Shown piece after piece: positions 44,093 through 57,344 of a stretch of 64,000 bases of DNA (positions within the stretch are counted from its first letter, which is position 1; each line of letters starts with the position of its first letter). The stretch lies in the NCBI GenBank assembly GCA_944383765.1, contig CALWQT010000010.1, forward strand, positions 1-64,000, read 5' to 3'. The notes beneath the pieces are model-generated. The model was not told the origin of the DNA, did no database searches, and saw nothing but the letters and a program-made list of their open reading frames with translations. The DNA comes from an uncultured Lachnospiraceae bacterium (GTDB lineage: Bacteria > Bacillota > Clostridia > Lachnospirales > Lachnospiraceae). Made by a program: the position numbers and the translations under genes.

Positions 44093-44628
44093 TATCGAAC
44101 GTATACAGCGAAGCATTGTTTGAGACGGCCCTGGAAAAGGATCAGGTGGATTCCCTGTATGAGGAAGCTCTGAGCCTGAGAGAGATTTTCACTGAAAATG
44201 CTGAACTTCTGCAGCTTCTGGATCACCCTAAGATTGTCAGGGAAGAAAAACTGGAAATATTGAAACATATTTTTTCCGGAAAGCTTTCCGGTGAATGGCA
44301 GGGGCTTCTTGCGGTCACTGTGGAAAAGGGACGGCAGCATGAAGCGCCGAAGATTATTGATGCGTTTATCAGGGACGTGAAAGAATATAAGCGGATAGGA
44401 ACTGCTCATGTGGAGAGCGCTGTGGAACTTACCCCACAGCAGAAAACCCAGATCCAGCAGAAATTGCTTGCTACTACTTCCTATGTGGAATTTGAGATGG
44501 ATTATAAAGTGAATCCAGCTCTGATAGGAGGCCTGGTGATCCGTATCGGAGACCGGGTGGTGGATAGCAGTATCCGCACACAGATTTATGAAATAAAGAG
44601 AGAACTGCTGAAAATGCAGATGGCGTAA
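44080..44628 (+). CDS. atpH: ATP synthase F1 subunit delta
   Basis: 182 residues. The N-terminal helical domain (VYSEALFETALEKDQVD) and the C-terminal segment with VNPALIGGLVIRIGDRVVDSS (shown in part: GGLVIRIGDRVVD) match the OSCP/delta family, which ties the peripheral stalk to the top of F1. Start lies in the atpF 3' end. A 59-base gap with a TGCTGT/ACAGCA hairpin separates it from atpA. Confidence 0.94.
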   Translation: MAKLVSNVYSEALFETALEKDQVDSLYEEALSLREIFTENAELLQLLDHPKIVREEKLEILKHIFSGKLSGEWQGLLAVTVEKGRQHEAPKIIDAFIRDVKEYKRIGTAHVESAVELTPQQKTQIQQKLLATTSYVEFEMDYKVNPALIGGLVIRIGDRVVDSSIRTQIYEIKRELLKMQMA

Positions 44629-44687
44629 AACGCTTTGGTAATGAAAATATTGCTGTTGGATCAGACAGCAGGAAAGGTGCGAACTGA

Positions 44688-46193
<1,506 letters not shown>

Positions 46194-46205
46194 AGGTGAC
46201 GGATT

Positions 46206-48474
<2,269 letters not shown>

Positions 48475-48485
48475 GGGGGCAGAAT

Positions 48486-48884
48486 ATGGCGGAAATGATG
48501 AAATTGAAGGTGATCACTCCGGAACGGAATTTCTATGACGGAGAAGCCTCTATGGTAGAGTTTACTACCACAGAGGGTGACATCGGTATTTATAAGGATC
48601 ATATCCCGCTGACTGCCATTGTGGCTCCGGGAGTTCTGACAATCCATGAGCCGGAAGGCAAGAGGGAGGCGGCATTGATTTCCGGGTTTGCGGAGATTCT
48701 GCCGGATGGCGTGACGATTCTTGCTGAAGTGGCAGAATGGCCGGATGAAATTGATTACAGCAGAGCCCAGGAGGCAAAAGAACGGGCAGAACGGCGGCTT
48801 CAGGAAAAGGCCCCGAATCTGGACGTAGCCAGAGCAGAACTGGCGCTGAAACGGGCTTTGGTCAGACTGGATATGAGAAAATAA
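48486..48884 (+). CDS. atpC: ATP synthase F1 subunit epsilon
   Basis: 132 residues. N-terminal beta-sandwich (LKVITPERNFYDGEA, GDIGIYKDHIPLTAI) followed by a helical hairpin. It regulates ATPase activity from the central stalk. Last gene of the atp operon, followed by a 15-base-pair terminator stem. Confidence 0.95.
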   Translation: MAEMMKLKVITPERNFYDGEASMVEFTTTEGDIGIYKDHIPLTAIVAPGVLTIHEPEGKREAALISGFAEILPDGVTILAEVAEWPDEIDYSRAQEAKERAERRLQEKAPNLDVARAELALKRALVRLDMRK

Positions 48885-48888
48885 GAGA

Positions 48889-48926
48889 AAATGCTGTTGT
48901 GCCGGTGGGCACGGCAGCATTTTTTG
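48889..48926 (+). terminator. atp operon terminator
   Basis: AAATGCTG TTGTGCC (48889-48903) pairs, with two G-T pairs, to GGCACGG CAGCATTT, tetraloop GGTG, followed by T5. Confidence 0.9.
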
Positions 48927-48978
48927 TGACCAAAAGAAAGAGGGAAGTGTATTAAGAAAGTCTTAAAAAACAGGCGGC

Positions 48979-49007
48979 TTGCACTTCCCCTGTTTTTCAG
49001 TTAGAAT
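48979..49007 (+). promoter_or_regulatory. promoter of the nucleotidyltransferase gene
   Basis: TTGCAC (48979-48984), 17 bases, TAGAAT (49002-49007). AACAGG/CCTGTT arms flank the -35 (about 48968-48996) and could form a weak hairpin or operator. Confidence 0.5.
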
Positions 49008-49073
49008 AAAATAAAACAAACTGCGGACGGCAGTTTTGATCAAGCAAAAACAAAATCAACGGGAGGTAATATT

Positions 49074-49994
49074 GTGAAGGAAACAGCCCTTGTCATTATG
49101 GCAGCAGGAATAGGGAGCCGCTTTGGGGGAGGCATTAAACAGCTGGAGCCGGTAGGCCCAAACGGGGAAATCATTATGGATTATTCCATTTATGATGCCT
49201 TGGAAGCCGGATTTGATAAGATTGTATTTATTATAAGAAAAGACCTGGAAAAGGATTTTAAGGAAATCATTGGAAACCGCATTGAAAAGATTGCGAAAGT
49301 AGAATATGCCTATCAGGAACTGGATGATATTCCGGCTGGGATTTCGGTTCCGGAAGGAAGAAAGAAACCATGGGGGACCGGTCAGGCTGTGTTAAGCATC
49401 AGAGGACTGGTGAATGGCCCATTTTTGGTGATCAATGCAGATGACTATTATGGAAAAGAAGGATTTAAGAAAATCCATGATTATATGACAAAGGAAATGA
49501 AAGACAGCGATGGCGTTTATGATATGTGCATGGGAGGATTTATTCTGAAAAATACTCTCAGTGATCATGGAAGCGTGACAAGAGGGGTGTGTACACTCAG
49601 GGAAGACGGAAGCCTGAAGGATGTGACAGAGACGTATGAGATCCGTATGGAGCAGGGAACACTTTTGGCTCAGGATGAAAGTGGAAATCCGGTATCTGTA
49701 AGTCCGGAACAGCATGTTTCCATGAATATGTGGGGGCTGCCGGAAGGTTTTCTGAAGGAATTGGAGCAGGGATTTCCTGATTTCCTCTCTTCGCTGAAAG
49801 AAGGAGATATTAAATCGGAATATCTTCTTCCCAAGATCATTGATGATCTGGTAAAAAAAGGAAAAGCTACTGTGACAGTACTGGAGACAAGAGACAAATG
49901 GTTTGGTGTTACTTATAAAGAAGATAAGGAGACCGTTGTTGCAGCGATCCGTCAATTGATCCATGACGGAGTTTACCCGGAAAAGTTATTTTAA
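49074..49994 (+). CDS. sugar-phosphate nucleotidyltransferase-like protein
   Basis: 306 residues. N-terminal nucleotide loop AAGIGSRFGGGIKQLEPVG (19 residues from about 10) and NADDYYG (about 122) with the metal Asp mark a nucleotidyltransferase of the GT-A fold. There is no hexapeptide beta-helix, unlike GlgC. Such enzymes activate sugar or choline phosphates for envelope polymers; the substrate is not determinable. GTG start after GGGAGGTAATATT. It stands 26 bases upstream of the large envelope protein gene and may be co-transcribed with it. Confidence 0.85.
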   Translation: MKETALVIMAAGIGSRFGGGIKQLEPVGPNGEIIMDYSIYDALEAGFDKIVFIIRKDLEKDFKEIIGNRIEKIAKVEYAYQELDDIPAGISVPEGRKKPWGTGQAVLSIRGLVNGPFLVINADDYYGKEGFKKIHDYMTKEMKDSDGVYDMCMGGFILKNTLSDHGSVTRGVCTLREDGSLKDVTETYEIRMEQGTLLAQDESGNPVSVSPEQHVSMNMWGLPEGFLKELEQGFPDFLSSLKEGDIKSEYLLPKIIDDLVKKGKATVTVLETRDKWFGVTYKEDKETVVAAIRQLIHDGVYPEKLF

Positions 49995-50020
49995 ACAGAG
50001 GACAGAAGGAAGAGTAATCT

Positions 50021-52492
50021 ATGAGTCGATGGAAGAAAAAAGCAGGAATTTTGCTGGGCGTATTTGTCGCAGCAATTGCTGTGTGTTTTGTGCTGACCCA
50101 AAATCTCCTGACTGGAGAAGAAGAAAAAGTATATATTTCTATGGAGGAGTCTTCTCTGCCGGTGGCGTATGTGGAAACTATGGGCAGAGAAATGAACCTT
50201 TTGCATGGATATATCCAGGATATGGAGGGAACAGTTGCGGACTCATTGACGATTCTTCCTGAGGACAGAAATCTTTCTGTCCGTTTTTCCGGTTATGAAG
50301 GCCAGATTACAGGAATTAAATATGAGATCAGGAGCCTGGACCAGACACAGCTGGTGGAACGAACAGAACTGGATACCTGGAATACAGAAGAAGATGGAGT
50401 GAGGGCATCTTTGCCTATCCAAAACCTTTTGTCCGAAGATATCCGATATCAGCTGTGTATCATAGTTTCTCTTGATGATGGCAGACAGGCGAGATATTAT
50501 ACACGGATCGTATGGACGGATGGCACAAAAGCACAGGAAATGGTAAATCTGGCTATGGAATTTTCAGATAAGACGTTTGATCAGAATCAGGCGAGAGACC
50601 TGGTGACTTATCTGGAGGTTGATCCGACGGCAGATAACAGCTCTCTGGGCCATGTAACCATTCATTCTGATTTTTCCCAGCTCACATGGGCAGGCATGGA
50701 TATGGAAGTGCTGGGGGAAAAGCAGGTTACGCTGAAAGAGGCTGATGGTATCATGGGAAATGTGGAAGTGAGCTATCTGGTTTATGAATCAGGAAAAGAC
50801 CAGGAATTATATGAAGTCACAGAAAATTTTACCATGAAATGGGACGAAAAAAGAATCTATTTAATGAATTATGATCGGACCATGGACCAGATTTTTTCCG
50901 GAGAAAGGGATTTGGTGAGCGGGAAAAGGATTCTTCTGGGAATTCAGAATGATGGCAATGTTCAGATCGTGGAAAGCGGGGATGGCAGATACACGGCTTT
51001 TGCAGTCAATGATGACCTGTGGCTGTATGACCAGGGACAGGGCAGGGGAGATGGCAGTTTGACAAGAGTCTTTTCTTTCCGGAGCCAGGACAGGGAAGAT
51101 GCAAGAGATAATTATGGAGAGCATGGTATCAAAGTGCTGAAGACGGGAGATAGCGGCAGCATAGATTTTATGGTATATGGGTACATGAACCGGGGAAGGC
51201 ATGAAGGAGCTATGGGTGTTGCTGTCTACCAATACAGAGAAGAAATGCTGGAAGAGAGATTCTTTTTCCCTACCACTTCTTCCTATGAAGAGTTATCTGC
51301 CGATCTTTCCCAGCTGGCTTATCTGGATAAGAATGGAATGCTTTATCTTTATGTGGCAGATACGGTATATGGGGTGGATCTGAAAAGTAATGAATATCTG
51401 GTGGTAGCTGACGGACTGATAGATGGAGGATATGCGGTAAGCAGTGACCAGAGCCATCTGGCATGGCAGGAAGGACGCAGCTTATATGGGGCAGAAGCGC
51501 TGCATCTGATGAATCTGGAGACTGGAATGAAAATGGACATACCGGCAGATTATGGCGGTTATGTGCGTTTGTTCGGTTTTGTAGAAAATGATATGATTTA
51601 TGGAAAGGCAGAACAGGAAGATCAGTGGATCGTAAGGGGAAGGGTATCGGATCTTCCGGTTTTCGACCTGCAGATTGTAGATGACAGTCTGAATGTACAG
51701 GCTGAATATAAAAAAGAAGATATTTATGTTACGAATGTTCAGGCAGAAGGCGGCAGGATACGGCTGGATCAGGTGGTAAAAAGCGGCACCGGATTTGAAA
51801 AAACAGGAGAAGATATCATAGTCTGCAATGCAGAATTGGAGAGTGGAGAGGAACAGGCTCTTGGCTGGTATGCCTCCAATGACAGAAGAAAAGTATATTT
51901 TATTCAGCTGGATCATGAAGTGGAAGGCAGTGAACATCTTCGCCTGAATGCGCCCAAAAGCGTGACTTATGATGCTGCGGATATCCTGGAGTTGAAATCA
52001 GGAGAGTGGGAGCAGACGGTGGAATACCAGGCCTTTGGAAATGGGAAGATGCTGGGCCGTACAGATAATCTGGCGGAAGCGATCGGACTTTGCTATGACC
52101 AGATGGGTTATGTAAAAGACCAGAATGGAAGAATCGTATGGAACCGGGTGGATCGGGGAACTTCCTATCAGATAAAAGACGGGGCCTCAGCAGCGGCAAA
52201 AATGACCAAATATCTGGATACCCTGGAAACAGACGGAAAGCAGGATAATGGAGTTCTTGTCATGAGCGGGAAAGGGGCTACCTTACATCAGGTATTATAT
52301 TATGTAGGGAAGGGCTGTCCGGTGGTGGCCTATGAACCGGACGGCAGTTATCTGTTGATCACTGGTTATGACCAGTATAATATTACCGTGCTGGATCCGG
52401 ATACGGGAGAAAGCCGGAAGATGGGGCTGGAAGATGGAAACCAGTATTTCGCATCCATGAAAGACGATTTTGCATGCGCCCTTTACAAATAG
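50021..52492 (+). CDS. large membrane-anchored envelope protein, degenerate C39-like C-terminus
   Basis: 823 residues, not assigned. A single N-terminal anchor (about residues 8-27) leaves the rest outside the membrane. Residues about 30-290 are beta-rich and Ig/adhesin-like. Residues about 300-640 look like a beta-propeller with repeated DG/SG turns (YTAFAVNDDLWLYD, LSQLAYLDKNGMLYLY, HLAWQEGRSLYG). The C-terminal 140 residues resemble a papain-like peptidase C39 domain: AIGLCYDQMGY (Cys near 690), GCPVVAYEPDGSYLLITGYD and ITVLDPDTGE. The catalytic His position reads DGSY, so peptidase activity may be lost. It lies between a nucleotidyltransferase and murA, suggesting a wall-related role. Confidence 0.75.
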   Translation: MSRWKKKAGILLGVFVAAIAVCFVLTQNLLTGEEEKVYISMEESSLPVAYVETMGREMNLLHGYIQDMEGTVADSLTILPEDRNLSVRFSGYEGQITGIKYEIRSLDQTQLVERTELDTWNTEEDGVRASLPIQNLLSEDIRYQLCIIVSLDDGRQARYYTRIVWTDGTKAQEMVNLAMEFSDKTFDQNQARDLVTYLEVDPTADNSSLGHVTIHSDFSQLTWAGMDMEVLGEKQVTLKEADGIMGNVEVSYLVYESGKDQELYEVTENFTMKWDEKRIYLMNYDRTMDQIFSGERDLVSGKRILLGIQNDGNVQIVESGDGRYTAFAVNDDLWLYDQGQGRGDGSLTRVFSFRSQDREDARDNYGEHGIKVLKTGDSGSIDFMVYGYMNRGRHEGAMGVAVYQYREEMLEERFFFPTTSSYEELSADLSQLAYLDKNGMLYLYVADTVYGVDLKSNEYLVVADGLIDGGYAVSSDQSHLAWQEGRSLYGAEALHLMNLETGMKMDIPADYGGYVRLFGFVENDMIYGKAEQEDQWIVRGRVSDLPVFDLQIVDDSLNVQAEYKKEDIYVTNVQAEGGRIRLDQVVKSGTGFEKTGEDIIVCNAELESGEEQALGWYASNDRRKVYFIQLDHEVEGSEHLRLNAPKSVTYDAADILELKSGEWEQTVEYQAFGNGKMLGRTDNLAEAIGLCYDQMGYVKDQNGRIVWNRVDRGTSYQIKDGASAAAKMTKYLDTLETDGKQDNGVLVMSGKGATLHQVLYYVGKGCPVVAYEPDGSYLLITGYDQYNITVLDPDTGESRKMGLEDGNQYFASMKDDFACALYK

Positions 52493-52509
52493 AAATCTTA
52501 TGCTATAAT
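52482..52509 (+). promoter_or_regulatory. murA promoter with extended -10
   Basis: TTTACA (52482-52487), 16 bases, TGCTATAAT ending at 52509. The -35 lies inside the end of the envelope protein gene. Confidence 0.65.
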
Positions 52510-52577
52510 CATACTTGCAACATGGAAGGGTTGAAATAACAAGTAATTGATATAGATAGATTTATTTGAGGTAAGGA

Positions 52578-53870
52578 ATGGAACAGTATATTATGAAAGG
52601 CGGCAATCCGCTGGTTGGTGAGGTGAATATCAGCGGAGCAAAGAATGCTGCGCTTGGAATTTTAGCTGCGGCAATTATGACTGACGAAGATGTACTGATT
52701 GATAATCTGCCAGATGTGAGAGATATTAATGTGCTTTTGGAAGCGATCGCTGAGATTGGCGCTACTGTGGAGAGGATTGACTCTCATACAGTGAGGATCA
52801 ATGCTGGCAAGATTAAAGAAGTGTCTGTAGATGATGAATTTATCCGTAAAATCCGGGCATCTTATTATTTTATAGGTGCCCTTCTGGGAAAATACAAGAG
52901 CGCGGAAGTGCCTTTGCCGGGAGGCTGCAATATTGGCAGCCGTCCTATTGACCAGCATTTAAAGGGCTTTAAGGCTCTGGGCGCTAAGGTGGATATTGTA
53001 AAAGGGTCTGTGGTAGCCCATGCCATTGACCTGGTAGGCAGCCATATTTATCTGGATGTAGTGTCAGTAGGGGCTACGATCAATATTATGATGGCGGCAG
53101 CCCTGGCTGAGGGGCAGACCATATTGGAAAATGTGGCGAAGGAACCCCATGTGGTAGATGTGGCGAATTTCCTGAACAGTATGGGAGCGAATATCAAAGG
53201 GGCCGGTACTGACGTGATCCGGATCAAAGGAGTGACCAAACTGCACGGAACGGAGTATTCGGTAATTCCAGACCAGATTGAAGCGGGAACGTTTATGTGT
53301 GCCGCAGCAGCGACCCGTGGGGATATTACGGTAAAAAATGTAATCCCTAAACATCTGGAAGCGATTTCTGCAAAACTGGCGGAAATCGGCTGTGAAATTG
53401 TGGAATTTGATGATGCTGTCCGGGTAGTAGGAAAGCCAAAGCAGCATTCCACGAATATCAAAACTCTTCCTTATCCTGGATTCCCTACAGATATGCAGCC
53501 GCAGATGGCAGTAACGCTGGCCCTGGCAGAGGGGACCAGTATGGTGACAGAGAGTATTTTTGAAAACCGGTTTAAGTATGTGGATGAGCTGGCCCGTATG
53601 GGAGGCAGTATTAAAGTAGAAGGCAATGTGGCAGTGATAGACGGCGTGAAGAATTTTACGGGGGCACAGGTAGAGGCTCCGGATCTTCGGGCTGGTGCTG
53701 CCTTGGTGATTGCTGGTCTGGCAGCGGATGGTTATACGGTGGTAGACGAGATTGGTTACATACAGAGAGGCTATGAGCAGTTTGAAAAGAAGCTCCAGTC
53801 CCTGGGCGCTGTGATCGAGAAAGTGGATTCGGAAAAGGAAGCCAGAAAGTTCCAGTTCCGGGTAGGCTGA
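52578..53870 (+). CDS. murA: UDP-N-acetylglucosamine 1-carboxyvinyltransferase
   Basis: 430 residues. First committed step of peptidoglycan synthesis: transfers enolpyruvate from PEP to UDP-GlcNAc. SGAKNAAL (about 19-26) contributes the substrate Lys, the catalytic Cys sits in [10 protein letters not shown] (Cys near 117), so the enzyme should be fosfomycin-sensitive in principle, and the general base is in [11 protein letters not shown] (about 300). Single gene with its own promoter; the metK riboswitch unit follows. Confidence 0.96.
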   Translation: MEQYIMKGGNPLVGEVNISGAKNAALGILAAAIMTDEDVLIDNLPDVRDINVLLEAIAEIGATVERIDSHTVRINAGKIKEVSVDDEFIRKIRASYYFIGALLGKYKSAEVPLPGGCNIGSRPIDQHLKGFKALGAKVDIVKGSVVAHAIDLVGSHIYLDVVSVGATINIMMAAALAEGQTILENVAKEPHVVDVANFLNSMGANIKGAGTDVIRIKGVTKLHGTEYSVIPDQIEAGTFMCAAAATRGDITVKNVIPKHLEAISAKLAEIGCEIVEFDDAVRVVGKPKQHSTNIKTLPYPGFPTDMQPQMAVTLALAEGTSMVTESIFENRFKYVDELARMGGSIKVEGNVAVIDGVKNFTGAQVEAPDLRAGAALVIAGLAADGYTVVDEIGYIQRGYEQFEKKLQSLGAVIEKVDSEKEARKFQFRVG

Positions 53871-53878
53871 AAACCTGG

Positions 53879-53907
53879 TTGACAAACAGGGCGGAATGTT
53901 ATAAGAT
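53879..53907 (+). promoter_or_regulatory. promoter of the SAM riboswitch-metK unit
   Basis: TTGACA (53879-53884), 17 bases, TAAGAT (53902-53907), right after the murA stop. Confidence 0.55.
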
Positions 53908-53948
53908 ACATCTGCAACTTTATAAAAATTGAAAAGAACGTATATCCC

Positions 53949-54131
53949 TTATTCAGAGTGGCGGAGACAGAGAGGGTCGATGAAGTCACGGCAACCCCGT
54001 TTAAGCGCATGGCGTGAAGAACGGAAGGTGCCAACCTGAGCGAGGACATAGGGAGATTCCCTATAAATCGAGCAATAAGAGGAATTGATACAGCATTGAT
54101 CAAGTCCGTATTGCGATACGGGCTTTTCTTT
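53949..54131 (+). promoter_or_regulatory. SAM-I (S-box) riboswitch with terminator
   Basis: P1 is CTTATT/AATAAG (about 53949 and 54074). The core has GGTCGATGAAGTCACGGCAACC-type elements (shown in part: TGAAGTCACGGCAACC) and AGGTGCCAACCTGAGC. These match the S-box consensus. An expression platform terminator AAGTCCGTAT/ATACGGGCTT with T-run spans 54102-54131. High SAM should favour termination and lower metK expression. Confidence 0.93.
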
Positions 54132-54173
54132 TTGCCGACACCATAAGGTGTGATTACAGAAGGAGGAAATAAA

Positions 54174-55367
54174 ATGGAGAAATTATTGTTTACGTCCGAG
54201 TCTGTTACAGAAGGACATCCGGATAAAATGTGTGACCAGATTTCTGATGCGATTCTGGATGCCCTGATGGAACAGGACCCGATGAGCCGTGTAGCATGTG
54301 AGACAGCCGTTACCACAGGACTGGTACTGGTAATGGGTGAGATTACCACCAAGGCATATGTGGATATTCAGAAGATTGTCCGTGAGACTGTCCGTGAAAT
54401 TGGATATGACCGGGCAAAATATGGTTTTGACTGCGATACCTGCGGCGTGATCGTTGCCATTGATGAGCAGTCTGCAGATATTGCTTTGGGTGTGGACAAG
54501 GCGCTGGAAGCAAAAGAGCATACCATGTCAGAGGAAGAAATCGATGCCATTGGAGCCGGAGACCAGGGAATGATGTTTGGATATGCCACTAATGAGACGG
54601 AAGAATATACGCCATATCCCATTGCACTGGCTCATAAGCTGGCACGCCGTCTGACAGAAGTAAGAAAGAACGGAACCCTTTCTTATCTTCGCCCGGATGG
54701 AAAGACACAGGTGACGGTAGAATATGATGAGGCTGGAAAACCAAAGCGTCTGGAAGCAGTCGTGCTTTCTACTCAGCATGATGATGCGGTTTCCCAGGAG
54801 CAGATCCACGAGGATATTAAGAAATATGTGTTCGACGCGATTCTTCCTGCAGAGCTGGTAGATGAGAAAACAAAATTCTTTATCAATCCTACAGGACGTT
54901 TTGTGATCGGAGGACCTCACGGAGACAGCGGTCTTACAGGACGTAAGATCATTGTGGATACTTACGGCGGTTATGCCCGTCACGGCGGCGGAGCTTTCTC
55001 CGGAAAAGACTGTACCAAGGTGGACCGTTCAGCAGCCTACGCAGCCCGGTATGTGGCAAAAAATGTGGTAGCAGCAGGACTGGCTGACCGGTGTGAGATT
55101 CAGCTTTCCTATGCCATCGGAGTAGCCCATCCTACATCGATCATGGTAGATACCTTTGGAACCGGAAAGCTGTCCAATGAAAAACTGGTGGAGATTATCC
55201 GTGAGAACTTTGACTTACGGCCGGCAGGAATTATCAAGATGCTGGATCTTCGCCGTCCGATTTACAAGCAGACAGCAGCCTATGGTCATTTTGGAAGAAA
55301 TGATCTGGATCTTCCCTGGGAGAAGCTGGATAAGGCAGAATTGTTAAAGAAGTATTCCCAAAATTAG
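54174..55367 (+). CDS. metK: S-adenosylmethionine synthetase
   Basis: 397 residues. Makes SAM from methionine and ATP. Motifs: [15 protein letters not shown] (about 12-26), [12 protein letters not shown] (about 127-138), [20 protein letters not shown] (about 250-269) and the [14 protein letters not shown] segment. Start at 54174 follows AGGAGGAAATAAA. Controlled by the S-box upstream, which senses its product. Confidence 0.97.
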   Translation: MEKLLFTSESVTEGHPDKMCDQISDAILDALMEQDPMSRVACETAVTTGLVLVMGEITTKAYVDIQKIVRETVREIGYDRAKYGFDCDTCGVIVAIDEQSADIALGVDKALEAKEHTMSEEEIDAIGAGDQGMMFGYATNETEEYTPYPIALAHKLARRLTEVRKNGTLSYLRPDGKTQVTVEYDEAGKPKRLEAVVLSTQHDDAVSQEQIHEDIKKYVFDAILPAELVDEKTKFFINPTGRFVIGGPHGDSGLTGRKIIVDTYGGYARHGGGAFSGKDCTKVDRSAAYAARYVAKNVVAAGLADRCEIQLSYAIGVAHPTSIMVDTFGTGKLSNEKLVEIIRENFDLRPAGIIKMLDLRRPIYKQTAAYGHFGRNDLDLPWEKLDKAELLKKYSQN

Positions 55368-55401
55368 TCAGTTGTGATATGATGGTTCTGAAGCAGGTAT
55401 T

Positions 55402-55421
55402 GCTGTCAGAATTCAGACAGC
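55402..55421. promoter_or_regulatory. inverted repeat upstream of the transaldolase gene
   Basis: GCTGTC (55402-55407) and GACAGC (55416-55421) are perfect arms around eight bases. It is about 35 bases before the start codon, in the untranslated leader or promoter. No firm -10/-35 pair was identified here. Confidence 0.3.
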
Positions 55422-55454
55422 GTAGACAGACTATATCAGAAAAGGGGAAAAGAC

Positions 55455-56108
55455 ATGAAATTTTTTATTGACACAGCAAATGTTGACGACATCAGAAAAG
55501 CAAATGATATGGGGATTATTTGCGGAGTAACCACCAATCCGTCTCTGATCGCAAAAGAAGGAAGAGATTTTAATCAGGTAATTTCTGAGATTGCTTCCAT
55601 CGTAGACGGACCGATTAGCGGAGAAGTAAAGGCTACCACTACAGATGCAGAAGGCATGATCAAGGAAGGCCGTGAGATTGCAGCTATCCATCCTAATATG
55701 GTAGTGAAGATTCCTATGACCGTAGAAGGTCTGAAGGCAGTGAAGGTTCTGAGCGCAGAGGGAATCAAAACCAATGTAACCCTGATCTTCAGCGCAGCAC
55801 AGGCCCTTCTGGCAGCAAGAGCAGGTGCAACCTATGTATCTCCATTCCTGGGACGTCTGGATGATATTTCCATGCCTGGTATTGATCTGATCAATGACAT
55901 CACAGAAATTTTCATGATGCATGATATTCAGACAGAGATCATCGCTGCAAGCGTCCGCAATCCGATCCATGTGATCGACTGCGCAAAGGCAGGAGCTGAT
56001 ATTGCTACTGTTCCTTACAATGTTCTGGTTCAGATGACCAAACATCCTCTGACCGATCAGGGAATTGAAAAATTCCAGGCAGATTACAAAGCTGTGTTCG
56101 GAGAATAA
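55455..56108 (+). CDS. FSA-type transaldolase / fructose-6-phosphate aldolase
   Basis: 217 residues, the short TalC/FSA/MipB family. [11 protein letters not shown] (3-13), [12 protein letters not shown] (about 26-37) and the Schiff-base Lys in [10 protein letters not shown] (about 84-93) are clear, as is [13 protein letters not shown]. Members either transfer dihydroxyacetone in the pentose pathway or cleave fructose 6-phosphate; sequence alone does not decide. AAAAGGGGAAAAGAC precedes the ATG. Single gene, ending at a strong terminator. Confidence 0.93.
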   Translation: MKFFIDTANVDDIRKANDMGIICGVTTNPSLIAKEGRDFNQVISEIASIVDGPISGEVKATTTDAEGMIKEGREIAAIHPNMVVKIPMTVEGLKAVKVLSAEGIKTNVTLIFSAAQALLAARAGATYVSPFLGRLDDISMPGIDLINDITEIFMMHDIQTEIIAASVRNPIHVIDCAKAGADIATVPYNVLVQMTKHPLTDQGIEKFQADYKAVFGE

Positions 56109-56148
56109 TATAGAAGAAATTTAGAAATCAGGCAGAATACCTGTCTGG

Positions 56149-56182
56149 AAAAGTCCGGAGCTGTGTCTCCGGACTTTTTATT
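56149..56182 (+). terminator. terminator of the transaldolase gene
   Basis: AAAAGTCCGGAG (56149-56160) pairs with CTCCGGACTTTT (56167-56178), loop CTGTGT, then a T-rich run. Confidence 0.9.
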
Positions 56183-56192
56183 TTTTATCCTA

Positions 56193-56221
56193 TTTACAAA
56201 TAAAAAAAATCGTGATAATTT
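56193..56221 (+). promoter_or_regulatory. probable promoter of the molybdenum operon
   Basis: TTTACA (56193-56198), 17 bases, TAATTT (56216-56221), preceded by TGA as an extended -10. The start is near 56228, at the edge of the ModE-like operator. Confidence 0.45.
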
Positions 56222-56229
56222 TTAAATGT

Positions 56230-56253
56230 CGTTATATATAAAAAAACATAACG
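56230..56253. promoter_or_regulatory. ModE-type molybdate operator
   Basis: The arms CGTTATAT (56230-56237) and ACATAACG (56246-56253) flank eight A/T bases. This arm sequence and 24-base span match my memory of the E. coli modA operator bound by ModE. It sits between the predicted start of transcription and the ribosome site of the first operon gene, a position that suits repression. Confidence 0.65.
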
Positions 56254-56268
56254 GGAGGAAGCGAAAGA

Positions 56269-57315
56269 TTGAAACAGATTAAGACAGAAGAAGCGGTAGG
56301 CATGGTACTGTGCCATGATATCACGCAGATTATTAAAGGAGTAACGAAAGACGCCGTGTTCCGCAAAGGCCATGTGGTGACTCCGGAAGATATTCCTGTG
56401 CTTCTGAGTGTGGGAAAAGAATGGCTTTATGTATGGGAGAAAGAAGAAGGAATGCTTCATGAAAATGATGCAGCGGAAATTCTGTGTGCCATGTGTCTGG
56501 GAGAACATATGGAACGTTCCCAGGCAAAGGAAGGGAAAATAGAGATTACGGCCGCCCGGGACGGTCTTTTGAAAGTAAAACGGGAAGCACTGAAGGCGGT
56601 CAATGGTTTTGGACAGATGATGATCGCTACCCGCCATGGTGATTTTCCGGTGCATAAAGGGGATAAACTGGCAGGAACCCGTATTATTCCCCTTGTGATC
56701 GAGGAAGATAAAATGGAGCGGGCCAGAAACATGGCAAAAGAACTGACAGGAGGGAGACCTCTGCTGGAACTGAAGCCGTTTCTGCCTAAAAAAGTGGGAA
56801 TTGTGACTACGGGAAACGAAGTATACAGCGGACGCATTAAAGATACCTTTACCCCTGTGGTAGTGGAAAAGTTAAAGGAATATGGGGGAGAGGTAGTCAG
56901 CCATGTTACCTGGAATGATGATGATAGAAAAGTGACGGCTTCCATTCTGGAAATGATCGAACAGGGAGCGGATGTAGTGGTCTGTACAGGAGGCATGAGT
57001 GTAGATCCGGATGATAAGACACCTCTGGCAATTCGGAATACAGGGGCAAAAATCGTGTCTTATGGGGCGCCGGTCCTGCCGGGAGCCATGTTCCTTCTGG
57101 CATATTATGAGAAGGAAGGCAGGAAGGCGGTGATCATGGGACTTCCAGGGTGTGTCATGTATGCGAAACGGACGATTTTTGACCTGATCTTGCCCAGAGT
57201 TATGGCAGATGACCAGGTAACAGGGGAAGAACTGGCAGCTCTGGGAGAAGGCGGCCTCTGTCTGAATTGTCCGGATTGTACATTCCCGAACTGCGGATTC
57301 GGAAAGGGACATTAA
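56269..57315 (+). CDS. MoeA/MoaB-like molybdopterin-binding protein with Cys-rich tail
   Basis: 348 residues, no canonical MoeA domain I/II layout but a C-terminal MoCF-biosynthesis (MPT-binding) domain from about 175: [19 protein letters not shown] (19 residues), [11 protein letters not shown] (about 240) and [10 protein letters not shown]. The N-terminal SAF/beta region begins [12 protein letters not shown]. The last 25 residues carry [16 protein letters not shown], a four-Cys cluster that could bind metal. It likely inserts or carries molybdenum in cofactor assembly. TTG start after GGGAGGAAGCG. First gene after the ModE-like operator. Confidence 0.82.
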   Translation: MKQIKTEEAVGMVLCHDITQIIKGVTKDAVFRKGHVVTPEDIPVLLSVGKEWLYVWEKEEGMLHENDAAEILCAMCLGEHMERSQAKEGKIEITAARDGLLKVKREALKAVNGFGQMMIATRHGDFPVHKGDKLAGTRIIPLVIEEDKMERARNMAKELTGGRPLLELKPFLPKKVGIVTTGNEVYSGRIKDTFTPVVVEKLKEYGGEVVSHVTWNDDDRKVTASILEMIEQGADVVVCTGGMSVDPDDKTPLAIRNTGAKIVSYGAPVLPGAMFLLAYYEKEGRKAVIMGLPGCVMYAKRTIFDLILPRVMADDQVTGEELAALGEGGLCLNCPDCTFPNCGFGKGH

Positions 57316-57344
57316 GCATACGAGTGTGGGAAAGGAGTGAAGAC

